Source: Armatimonadota bacterium
Lineage (GTDB): Bacteria; Vulcanimicrobiota; JACPDS01
Assembly (NCBI GenBank): GCA_016183885.1
Contig: JACPDS010000195.1
Location: 1-5,859, forward strand
DNA length: 5,859 nt
Reading direction: 5' to 3'
Positions 1 through 5,100 of this stretch are shown here, piece by piece. A program made the translations under genes and the position numbers. Numbering within the stretch: the stretch's first letter is position 1; every line of letters begins with the position of its first letter. A model generated the notes under the pieces. The model did not search any database, was not told where the DNA came from, and saw nothing but the letters and a program-made list of their open reading frames with translations.

Positions 1-427
1 AAATAAATAAAATCTGATCGTTTTTAGTTTCTGTTAAAAATGCGATTATCCCCATACTTTTATCTACCGCGTCAATAAGTTCATCTCGGGTGATATTTAA
101 TAAAGCCATTGAATTAGAGCAGGCATAAAATTTTGCGCCCATTTTTTTATTCTGAGCTATCAATTCAGGAATATCCTGCAAATGCCCCTTTTTTAAATTT
201 TTTTCTATAATCTCTTGATAGATAGGATTTTCAGAATCAAATTTTAAAAATTTAAATGAAGACGCATTTTTCTTTAAATATTCTAAGGGGCAATAGGTAA
301 AAAATAATCTTACTTCTCTATCCAAAGTTAAAGCCGCCAATGAAATTGAAAGGGCATGGATAACCCGGGCATAATCACCGCTATGAAATATTATTCCTAA
401 TCCTTTTTTATTTTCCTCAAGACACAT
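1..427 (-). CDS. DsrE/DsrF-like (DrsE_2-type) small protein, 3' end cut by window edge
   Basis: The ATG at 427-425 opens a frame that runs 142 codons without a stop to the window edge. The protein starts with a hydrophobic strand followed by HSGDYARV (residues 15-22), then a helix and the strand VRLFFTY (39-45). It continues to YACSNSM with Cys103, and then DELIDAVDKSMGIIAFL (115-131). This order matches the DsrE-like 'predicted peroxiredoxin' family, in which the central cysteine is the conserved candidate sulfur-carrying residue. Family members often end in a TLFI-like tail; here the visible end is QILFI, so probably only the stop codon or a few residues are missing. An AGCAGG sequence six bases before the ATG is a modest ribosome site. 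The frame is open upstream of the ATG to a TAA near 493, and a TTG there is a weaker alternative start. It is the sixth gene of the cluster, 83 bp after the hemerythrin gene. A role in sulfur transfer or reactive sulfur handling is inferred from the family. Confidence 0.8.
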   Translation of the reverse strand, partial: MCLEENKKGLGIIFHSGDYARVIHALSISLAALTLDREVRLFFTYCPLEYLKKNASSFKFLKFDSENPIYQEIIEKNLKKGHLQDIPELIAQNKKMGAKFYACSNSMALLNITRDELIDAVDKSMGIIAFLTETKNDQILFI

Positions 428-476
428 TTTGAACCTGCTTGACAAAAAATTTTTATATTCCGGCAGAATACAATTT

Positions 477-505
477 GGGGGATTATATTCTTTTTAAATC
501 TCCCC
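477..505 (-). other. Possible intercistronic stem-loop
   Basis: In the widest gap of the cluster (83 bp), the minus-strand transcript could pair GGGGAGATT with AATCCCC, with one bulged A, around a loop of about 12 bases. No U-run follows, so it does not look like an intrinsic terminator. It could be a processing or partial attenuation structure that sets lower expression of the DsrE-like gene, or chance. Weak evidence. Confidence 0.25.
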
Positions 506-510
506 TTAAT

Positions 511-993
511 CTATTTTTTTCTTATAGTTTTTGCCCAATCTAATAAAGTAACTCCGGCTTTTCTATATTCAATAAATTTATCTGACATTTTATTTAATTC
601 TTCTTCTGTAAGACGTTCAGATAAAATCGCTAAACCATCGCAATTTGAAACATGCACCAAGAGCGCTCTAGCGGCAGATGCGGCTTGTTTTGATTCTTCT
701 TTGGTTAGGCTGTCTTTTTTTAATAAGTTAAGGCAGGTAATAGCGGTATCAATTACTCCGTCATGTTCAGTTAAAAGCTCGTCAACATATTCTCCTAAAA
801 ATTTTCGTAAAGTAGGATAAAGCGCTTCTTCTTCATATCTAAAATGCGGTCCAACTAAAGTATTAAGCTCGCCAAGTATTTCTCGGGCTTTAATCACATT
901 ATTTGACTCTAGCGCTTCAATAATTTCAAGCAGCCCGTCTCTAACTTTTCGATGGTCCTCTCTAAATTCTGAAATCACATCTAATTTAAGCAT
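511..993 (-). CDS. Single-domain hemerythrin (HHE) protein with unusual last ligand motif
   Basis: This is a 160-residue protein filled by one hemerythrin four-helix bundle, a fold that binds a di-iron centre and O2, NO or peroxide. Candidate ligands are His14 (EDHRKV), His50 and Glu54 (HFRYEEEALYP), His77 (EHDGVI) and His114. The last motif normally reads HxxxE, but here it is HVSNCDG, placing Cys118 and Asp119 where the glutamate would be. The start at 993 is chosen because AGGAGGTG lies just before it. The frame continues upstream to 1035, but that extension overlaps the preceding gene and ignores this ribosome site. It begins 14 bp after the stop of the DUF438 fusion gene, so the two are almost certainly co-transcribed. 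A soluble cytoplasmic gas or iron sensor, store or scavenger is inferred; the substrate is unknown. Confidence 0.88.
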   Translation of the reverse strand: MLKLDVISEFREDHRKVRDGLLEIIEALESNNVIKAREILGELNTLVGPHFRYEEEALYPTLRKFLGEYVDELLTEHDGVIDTAITCLNLLKKDSLTKEESKQAASAARALLVHVSNCDGLAILSERLTEEELNKMSDKFIEYRKAGVTLLDWAKTIRKK

Positions 994-1007
994 TATTACA
1001 CCTCCTC

Positions 1008-2228
1008 TTATAATTTTTTTATTTTCACAACCCAATCTTTAGGCCCTTTTTGAATATATTCCCACTCATATTTATCTTTATATTCAGCTTCAAATTGATA
1101 ATGCAATGGTTTTGGATCATGATCATTTATAATTTTTAAAATTTGTCCTGACTTTAAATTATCCCAGTTTTGAAAGATTTTATCGTGTCTTTCAAAAGCC
1201 GGAAGAATTCTTAAATCTAATTCCACGATTTCTTCATTTTCGAGCTTATCAATTGGCGTAAAACAGCAATATCCAATTTTATCACAGGTTTTTTTAACCT
1301 CCTCCCATTCTTCCTTGCTTAATACCTGAAGAGCGATTTGATAAAGAATGTTATCTTCCTTAAAAATATGGCTAGCCAATTCTTTGGCTAAATATTCTCC
1401 CAACTCAATAACATTTTTCTTAAATTCTTTAAAATTATACTCTTTTGATTTATGAGCAAATTTATATAACTCCTGTTTGCGCTTTTTAAATTCTATATGA
1501 TCCAATTTCATAATCTGGGGAGGTTCAACTATACCGTGACTTTCTAATTTAGGAAACAAAACTTCTTCTTCTCTTTGATGATGATTTTCGGCTTCTACTA
1601 AATGATGAGAGATATCTTTTAATTTTTCTAAATCTTCATTGATCTCTTCAAAACTATCTTTATTTTTAAGTTTTTCTATTATACAAACTAACTCATTTAA
1701 ATTATCAAGGATAATTTTATGTTCTTCCATAAAAGTATGCAGCGGATGGTTGGGAGGAGCTTCCTGTTTTTTAGAAACTAAAGTATCTTTTAAAAAATCA
1801 AGATGGATATCGCATAAACTCCCCCTGATTTCTTCATGAGAAACACCTTCTCTTATCAATTCCTGTTCTACTAATCCTAAAGTTTTAAGATCAACTTTTT
1901 GGAAAAAGTTTTTTGCTTTTTCTTTTGTTTTATCCGATATTTCGCCGGCTTTTAATTCCTGTAATAATTCTTTAAAACGTTCTTTATTATCATCTTCTTT
2001 TAAATTAACTCTTTTTATAATTAAAATCCATTCCGGAGGACCTTCTTTTTCGTAAACAACTTCAAATTCATTTTGAGCTTTCAACATATAAACTAAAGGC
2101 AGAGGATTAAATTCTAAAATAAGCCGTAAATTTTCACCAACTTTAAGTTCTTGAATATTGGGGAAAATTAATTTTTCTCTTTCGCTGTGTTCTAATCCCT
2201 TAAGATCAATTGTTTTTGCGGCATTCAT
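1008..2228 (-). CDS. DUF2249-DUF438-hemerythrin-DUF2249 fusion protein
   Basis: This 406-residue soluble protein has four modules. Residues about 5-73 look like a diverged DUF2249 domain (VGENLRLILEFNPLPLVYML). Residues about 78-150 match DUF438 (KERFKELLQELKAGE, then VEQELIREG and HLDFLKDTL). Residues about 160-300 are a hemerythrin domain beginning with the HPLHTFMEEHK signature typical of DUF438 proteins; likely iron ligands are His170, His217, Glu221, His244, His287 and Glu291. Residues about 336-406 form a canonical DUF2249 domain (LDLRILPAFERHDKIF, then NDHDPKPLHYQF and GPKDWVVKI). Cys315, Cys321 and Cys322 lie in the linker before it. Many DUF438 proteins end in a PAS domain; none is visible here. 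ATG 2228 is preferred over GTG 2240 because AAAGGTGG lies about eight bases upstream of it. It follows the cysteine-rich gene by 30 bp. Redox or nitric-oxide related sensing is inferred; no biochemical role is established for this architecture. Confidence 0.88.
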   Translation of the reverse strand: MNAAKTIDLKGLEHSEREKLIFPNIQELKVGENLRLILEFNPLPLVYMLKAQNEFEVVYEKEGPPEWILIIKRVNLKEDDNKERFKELLQELKAGEISDKTKEKAKNFFQKVDLKTLGLVEQELIREGVSHEEIRGSLCDIHLDFLKDTLVSKKQEAPPNHPLHTFMEEHKIILDNLNELVCIIEKLKNKDSFEEINEDLEKLKDISHHLVEAENHHQREEEVLFPKLESHGIVEPPQIMKLDHIEFKKRKQELYKFAHKSKEYNFKEFKKNVIELGEYLAKELASHIFKEDNILYQIALQVLSKEEWEEVKKTCDKIGYCCFTPIDKLENEEIVELDLRILPAFERHDKIFQNWDNLKSGQILKIINDHDPKPLHYQFEAEYKDKYEWEYIQKGPKDWVVKIKKL

Positions 2229-2258
2229 TCTTAACACCACCTTTATTTTTAAATTAAA

Positions 2259-2723
2259 CTATACCCATTCTTCAGAGAGAATTCCTCCTTGAATGTCAAC
2301 TACAATAGCTTTAATGGGAATTTTTCTTTTTGACGCTTTTACAGCCTGCTCTGCTAAATGCAATAATCCGCCGCAGCAGGGAACCTGCATAATCATTACA
2401 GTGAGAGTATTTATTTTAGCATCTTCTATCCATGACTTAATTTTATCCACATAAACTTCCTTGTCGTCATCAAGTTTTGGGCATCCAATCGCGATGCTTT
2501 TTCCTTTTAAATAATCTTTATGAAAATCGCCAAGCGCGTAAGCCACACAATCGGCGCTTAAAAGAACATCGGCTTCATCATAATAAGGAGCTAAAGGCGA
2601 TATTAAATGCAGCTGAATCGGCCACTGCTTAAGCTGGGATTGTCTCTTTCCATTTTCTTGACGAGTTTCTTTAATCCCCTCTCTAAAATCCTGCATGCTT
2701 GCTCCGGGACAACCTTCAAACAT
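2259..2723 (-). CDS. Cysteine-rich iron-sulfur family protein lacking the usual N-terminal ferredoxin domain
   Basis: The 154 residues match the C-terminal part of a family annotated as 4Fe-4S or iron-sulfur cluster-binding proteins. Recognisable segments are GCPGASMQDFRE (4-15), LKQWPIQLHLISPLAPYY (31-48), ADVLLSADCVAYA (51-63), IAIGCPKLDD (77-86) and QVPCCGGLLHLAEQA (113-127). Conserved cysteines are Cys5, Cys59, Cys81, Cys116 and Cys117. In the family forms I recall, an N-terminal ferredoxin domain with two CxxCxxC motifs precedes the CPG motif. Here the gene starts four codons before it, and only 20 bp separate it from the upstream gene, so no room for that domain exists. The start is supported by AGGAGG nine bases before the ATG. 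It is probably a natural stand-alone form, not debris, because the reading frame and ribosome site are intact. The function is unknown; electron transfer or metal handling beside hemerythrins is an inference. Confidence 0.8.
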   Translation of the reverse strand: MFEGCPGASMQDFREGIKETRQENGKRQSQLKQWPIQLHLISPLAPYYDEADVLLSADCVAYALGDFHKDYLKGKSIAIGCPKLDDDKEVYVDKIKSWIEDAKINTLTVMIMQVPCCGGLLHLAEQAVKASKRKIPIKAIVVDIQGGILSEEWV

Positions 2724-2743
2724 ATTATTTTACCTCCTGATTT

Positions 2744-3541
2744 TTAATCTTTTTTCAAAAATCTTTCTTCTAAAGAAAAAATAAATTCTTCATATTTCTT
2801 TGTTTCCACCTCCCCAATATTTTTGTCGGCATCGCTAAATTCAGCAAATAACCGGCCTACTTGATGCGCGGATAAATTTCTATCCATCCATAGATATAAT
2901 ATTTCATCTTCTTTTTTTATATGTTCTTTTAAAAGCAAATTATAATTATTTAAGTTTTCAATAATTATAATTTTATCTTCTTTTTCTAATCCCTCGAAAA
3001 GATCTTTCACATATCCTCGAGCTGTTTCATGATCTTTAAGCATAGTTTTAATAATATCTAAATTTTCATCAAAATATTTAAAAAGAATTCGTTCTTCTTT
3101 TGCATGATGAAATTTATCGGCATAAGATTTAATAAAATCAATTCCCTTTAAAATTAAATCTTTATCAATTCTTGAGGCGGCATTAATATCTTCAATAATT
3201 TTAGATATAAGTTCTAAGTATCTTTTTATTAAAGTATGCTCAGCGACTAACTTTTTTAAAGGAGGAGAATATTTTTTCTCTTGGAATAAAGAAGTTCCTT
3301 GCGTTAATTCATTAACTAAAGGCATTTTAACTTCCCGCTTGGGATAAATAACCTTCTCAATCTTACGCATCATCTCAATTTCCCGCATAATCGGAAGACT
3401 GTGAATGGCTATAATATCTTTTAACATACAGCTTCCAATACTGCAAGGGGCGCAGCCTATATTATATTCATCAAGAATTTGAGATACTTTGGGAAACTCT
3501 TTTATAACTTCTTTTATGCTCTTCTCTAGATATTTTTCCAT
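2744..3541 (-). CDS. RIC/YtfE-like di-iron protein: DUF1858/ScdA_N-like domain plus hemerythrin
   Basis: The 265 residues begin with a DUF1858/ScdA_N-like segment (about 8-65): IKEVIKEFPKVSQILDEYNI, then the cysteine cluster Cys30, Cys33 and Cys38. Residues about 95-220 are a hemerythrin domain. Candidate iron ligands are His102 (AEHTLI), His146 and Glu150 (HHAKEERILF), His171 (KDHETARG), and His207 and Glu211 (EHIKKEDEILY). The order and the two HxxxE motifs parallel the di-iron RIC/YtfE/ScdA proteins, which in known bacteria help repair iron-sulfur centres after nitrosative or oxidative damage and are often controlled by NsrR. It starts 20 bp after the Rrf2 regulator gene, with GAAGG and AAGGAA upstream of the ATG. 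This pairing of an Rrf2 regulator and a RIC-like target is the strongest hint to what the cluster does. Exact function here is inferred; oxygen sensing is an alternative. Confidence 0.87.
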   Translation of the reverse strand: MEKYLEKSIKEVIKEFPKVSQILDEYNIGCAPCSIGSCMLKDIIAIHSLPIMREIEMMRKIEKVIYPKREVKMPLVNELTQGTSLFQEKKYSPPLKKLVAEHTLIKRYLELISKIIEDINAASRIDKDLILKGIDFIKSYADKFHHAKEERILFKYFDENLDIIKTMLKDHETARGYVKDLFEGLEKEDKIIIIENLNNYNLLLKEHIKKEDEILYLWMDRNLSAHQVGRLFAEFSDADKNIGEVETKKYEEFIFSLEERFLKKD

Positions 3542-3561
3542 TTCCTTAGACCTTCTTTTGG

Positions 3562-3984
3562 TTAAATCGGCTTATCTTTCCCATCGCCATTTAATAATGA
3601 AGCAAGGGAGATATTTTTTATTTCAAAAATCAACATCTTCTCTATTTTTTCCATTTTTTTACTTAAAATACACTCTTTTTTCTGCGGACAAATATTTTTT
3701 TTAACAAAACAATCCAGCAGTTTTATTTTGCCTTGAAAAATATTAATTAAATCCATTAAAAATATTTCATTTGGAATTTTTGCTAAAACAAAACCTCCGC
3801 TTTTACCTTTAATAGAATTAACTATTTTTTCTTTATTTAATATCTGCAAAATTTTTCTTAAAAAAGCTTTAGATATTTTTTCTCTCTCGGCTAAATTAGA
3901 AACACTTACAACTTGACCATTTTCTTTGGCAATATGAATAAGAGATCTTAAAGCGTAATCTACATTTTTATTTATAATTTTCAT
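3562..3984 (-). CDS. Rrf2-family transcriptional regulator with three-cysteine Fe-S motif
   Basis: The 140-residue protein begins MKIINKNVDYALRSLIHIA, the standard Rrf2 opening, followed by a winged helix-turn-helix (VSNLAEREKISKAFLRKILQIL, split near residue 40) and the wing KGKSGGFVLA (59-68). Three cysteines, Cys92, Cys99 and Cys105 (C-X6-C-X5-C), lie where IscR and NsrR bind their cluster. IscR also uses a histidine three residues after the last cysteine; here that position is Ser108, so IscR-type ligation is unlikely. Asp9 aligns with the aspartate that completes the NsrR cluster site, which favours an NsrR-like NO sensor, although this aspartate is common in Rrf2 proteins. It is the first gene of the cluster, and its promoter overlaps a perfect palindrome, so autoregulation is expected. 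The start is fixed by family alignment, but the ATG lies only about five bases from the predicted transcription start and has no clear ribosome site. Confidence 0.92.
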   Translation of the reverse strand: MKIINKNVDYALRSLIHIAKENGQVVSVSNLAEREKISKAFLRKILQILNKEKIVNSIKGKSGGFVLAKIPNEIFLMDLINIFQGKIKLLDCFVKKNICPQKKECILSKKMEKIEKMLIFEIKNISLASLLNGDGKDKPI

Positions 3985-3993
3985 TTTCTAATT

Positions 3994-4018
3994 AAATGAT
4001 ACTATATTAGTATCATTT
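3994..4018. promoter_or_regulatory. Perfect palindromic operator, probable Rrf2 binding site
   Basis: The 11-base arms AAATGATACTA and TAGTATCATTT are perfect reverse complements separated by TAT, 25 bp in all. The site occupies the whole spacer and all but one base of the -10 hexamer, and it abuts the -35. Binding here would block RNA polymerase directly. Rrf2 repressors bind AT-rich dyads of this general size, and this one sits at the promoter of its own Rrf2 gene. Assignment to this regulator is an inference from position and symmetry. Confidence 0.82.
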
Positions 4019-4024
4019 TGTCAA
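3996..4024 (-). promoter_or_regulatory. Consensus sigma-70 promoter of the Rrf2-hemerythrin cluster
   Basis: Read on the minus strand, TTGACA (4024-4019) is followed by a 17-base spacer and TATCAT (4001-3996). The -35 is a perfect match and the -10 has one mismatch to consensus. Predicted initiation is near 3988-3990, only about 4-6 bases before the ATG at 3984, so the mRNA would be leaderless or nearly so. Confidence 0.82.
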
Positions 4025-4041
4025 GATATTTTTAAAATAAT

Positions 4042-4050
4042 TGTTATACT
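4042..4050 (+). promoter_or_regulatory. Possible extended -10 element facing the pilin gene
   Basis: TGTTATACT has the TG-N-TATACT form of an extended -10. No good -35 lies 16-18 bases upstream; TTGTCA at 4018-4023 is 21 bases away. If real, the promoter is divergent from the Rrf2 promoter and its polymerase would sit close to the palindrome. A TATAAT at 4138-4143 is another candidate with no visible -35. Both are weak in such AT-rich DNA. Confidence 0.2.
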
Positions 4051-4141
4051 GCTCCCCTTCAAGGTCTAAGGGCATCAAAAAGAGGGTATATTAAACAATA
4101 GGAGAATATAATTTTATAATTAAGTTAGGCGAGTTAGTATA

Positions 4142-4194
4142 ATGAAAAGTTTTATTATCGTCAGAGTCTATCCCCCCCCCCACCAAAAAAAAAT
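4142..4194 (+). other. Out-of-frame prepilin leader with candidate start ATG
   Basis: The ATG at 4142 reads MKSFIIVRVY, then enters the C10 and A9 tracts one frame away from the pilin. One extra base in either tract would join it to the pilin as MKSFIIVRVY, prolines, KKNG, then FTLIEL. In the pilin frame itself there is no ATG, GTG or TTG between the TAG at 4135 and the internal ATG at 4216. A weak AGGCGAG lies about nine bases before ATG 4142. Confidence 0.5.
4172..4193. repeat. Adjacent homopolymer tracts, C10 and A9
   Basis: Ten C (4172-4181), then ACC, then nine A (4185-4193). They lie between the only plausible start codon and the FTLIEL pilin motif, exactly where the reading frame is lost. 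Either a slipped-strand switch or a place for sequencing or assembly error. Confidence 0.85.
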
Positions 4195-4215
4195 GGGTTT
4201 ACTTTAATAGAGCTT

Positions 4216-4653
4216 ATGGTTGTAATTCTTATCACCATCATTTTAATCGGCATTTCTATACCAATTATTTCTAGAATTAGAGCTCAAGGTCAAGCAAGCG
4301 CTTGTAAAAGTAATTTAAAAACTATTGCTTCTGCATTAGAAATGAAATCGATTGATTATGGAGGAAAGTATCCTGCAAACTTATCCAGTCTATCTCCTCT
4401 TTATCTTAAAATAATCCCTACCTGTCCATCTGCCGGCGCAGATACTTATACAAATGGCTATACTAGCGCTTCAAATCCCAATACTTATACTATTTGGTGT
4501 AATGGAAATTATCATTCCTCGCTGGGTTATGCGGCAAATATGCCTCAATATATATCCGGAGAGGGATTAATAGAAGAAGCGGCTAACATTACCGCTAGCA
4601 TACCAACTCCTACTCCAACAACTACAGCTCCCGGCAAAGGCAAGAAACCTTAA
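4216..4653 (+). CDS. Type IV pilin-like (prepilin N-terminal methylation domain) protein; leader out of frame
   Basis: The frame upstream of the first in-frame ATG reads NGFTLIEL (from 4192), so the real product is a class III signal peptide protein. Gly-1, Phe+1 and Glu+5 fit the prepilin peptidase and N-methylation site. The mature part would be 151 residues: a hydrophobic helix (FTLIELMVVILITIILIGIS), then a CKSNLKTIASALEM helix and GGKYPANLSSLSPLYLKIIPTCP. A soluble domain with TYTIWCNGNYH follows, and a Pro/Thr-rich tail ends in GKGKKP. The latter pattern is common in short pilins and pseudopilins. Translation from ATG 4216 would lack the cleavage site and six N-terminal residues and probably would not assemble, so the coordinates mark only the certain open part. 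A one-base change in the upstream homopolymers restores a full leader (ATG 4142). The gene may be phase-variable, broken or misassembled. A 59-bp sequence covering its end is repeated after hicB. Confidence 0.8.
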   Translation: MVVILITIILIGISIPIISRIRAQGQASACKSNLKTIASALEMKSIDYGGKYPANLSSLSPLYLKIIPTCPSAGADTYTNGYTSASNPNTYTIWCNGNYHSSLGYAANMPQYISGEGLIEEAANITASIPTPTPTTTAPGKGKKP

Positions 4654-4691
4654 TGGCATTCTCGCCCCATAATATAGCTAAAAGCTAATAG
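4633..4691 (+). repeat. Direct repeat, copy 1, across the pilin stop codon
   Basis: This stretch and 5455-5513 align over 59 bases without gaps, with 8 differences, all transitions. The first 21 bases encode the pilin end GKGKKP and its stop; the other 38 are non-coding. The repeat ends ten bases before the inverted-repeat element. Confidence 0.85.
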
Positions 4692-4700
4692 CTGAATATT

Positions 4701-4811
4701 TGGGGTCAGGTCTTGCATTAATACATTTTATTTTTGCCGCAAAAATTTATTTAGCTCCATTATTTATTTGATAAAACTTGACAAAATGTGTTAATGCAAG
4801 ACCTGACCCCA
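4701..4811. mobile_element. 111-bp MITE/REP-like element with 31-bp terminal inverted repeats
   Basis: The left arm (4701-4731) starts TGGGGTCAGGTCTTGCATTA. The right arm (4781-4811) is its reverse complement over 31 bases with two differences, one of which is a G-U pair in RNA. The 49-base centre is AT-rich with no open reading frame. No clear target-site duplication flanks it. Termini beginning GGGGTCAGGTCTTGCA look to me like a sequence that recurs in many bacterial genomes near REP-associated (Y1/RAYT) transposases, but I cannot check this here. It has no transposase of its own, so it would be a non-autonomous copy or a REP-like hairpin. Its right end lies six bases from the -35 of hicA. 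Confidence 0.75.
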
Positions 4812-4816
4812 TTGTT

Positions 4817-4845
4817 TTGACAGATAATATTATATATGCTATCAT
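4817..4845 (+). promoter_or_regulatory. Consensus sigma-70 promoter of hicAB
   Basis: TTGACA (4817-4822), a 17-base spacer and TATCAT (4840-4845), with TG one base before the -10 giving an extended -10. Initiation is expected near 4852, leaving a short leader with the GGGGAG ribosome site. The spacer holds the short palindrome ATAATATTAT (4824-4833), a possible HicB operator but weak in AT-rich DNA. Confidence 0.8.
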
Positions 4846-4860
4846 TTGATTGGGGAGAAA

Positions 4861-5097
4861 ATGAAAGAAGACAAGTTATTTAACAAAATTAAAAACAACC
4901 CCCAAAATATTAAGTTTAAAGAAATAAAAACTTTATTAAACCATTATAAATTCACACTGGAAAGACAAAAAGGAAGCCATCAAATTTACAAAAGAGAAAA
5001 TATTTTGGTTAATATTCAAAATATAAAAGGAGAAATCAAGCCATATCAGGTGAAACAAGTAATTCTTGCCATAGAAGAACTTTTAGGAGGCGTTTAA
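4861..5097 (+). CDS. hicA: HicA-family mRNA interferase toxin
   Basis: This 78-residue protein has the small HicA double-stranded-RNA-binding-like fold. Visible features are NNPQNIKFKEIKTLLNHYKF (12-31), the catalytic GSH motif with His40 (RQKGSHQIYKR), and the ending GEIKPYQVKQVILAIEELL. HicA toxins degrade mRNA when not neutralised by HicB. Start 4861 is chosen over a TTG at 4846 because GGGGAG lies just before it and the TTG overlaps the promoter region. The catalytic histidine is present and the frame is intact, so the toxin looks active. It has its own promoter directly after the inverted-repeat element, and the antitoxin follows three bases after its stop. As usual for this family, the toxin gene comes first. 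Confidence 0.93.
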   Translation: MKEDKLFNKIKNNPQNIKFKEIKTLLNHYKFTLERQKGSHQIYKRENILVNIQNIKGEIKPYQVKQVILAIEELLGGV

Positions 5098-5100
5098 AAC

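Noticed and set aside
994..1035. Upstream extension of the single-domain hemerythrin gene
   Set aside because: It overlaps the end of the preceding gene, and a strong AGGAGGTG lies inside it, right before ATG 993.
1639..1839. Plus-strand open frame of 66 codons
   Set aside because: It is antisense to the middle of the DUF438 fusion gene, with a low-complexity product and no ribosome site.
2229..2240. GTG start of the DUF438 fusion gene at 2240
   Set aside because: It overlaps the AGGTGG ribosome site that serves the ATG at 2228.
3489..3704. Plus-strand open frame of 71 codons
   Set aside because: It is antisense to the Rrf2 and RIC-like genes; its product is a run of hydrophobic and aromatic residues caused by AT-rich DNA.
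4054..4072. CCCTT/AAGGG hairpin as a terminator between the divergent genes
   Set aside because: The stem is only five base pairs and no T-run follows on either strand.
4193..4207. ATG directly after the A9 tract as pilin start
   Set aside because: It is in another frame and stops after four codons (MGLL).
4846..4860. TTG start for hicA
   Set aside because: It lies directly after the -10 hexamer and before the GGGGAG site; ATG 4861 fits both signals and the family start.
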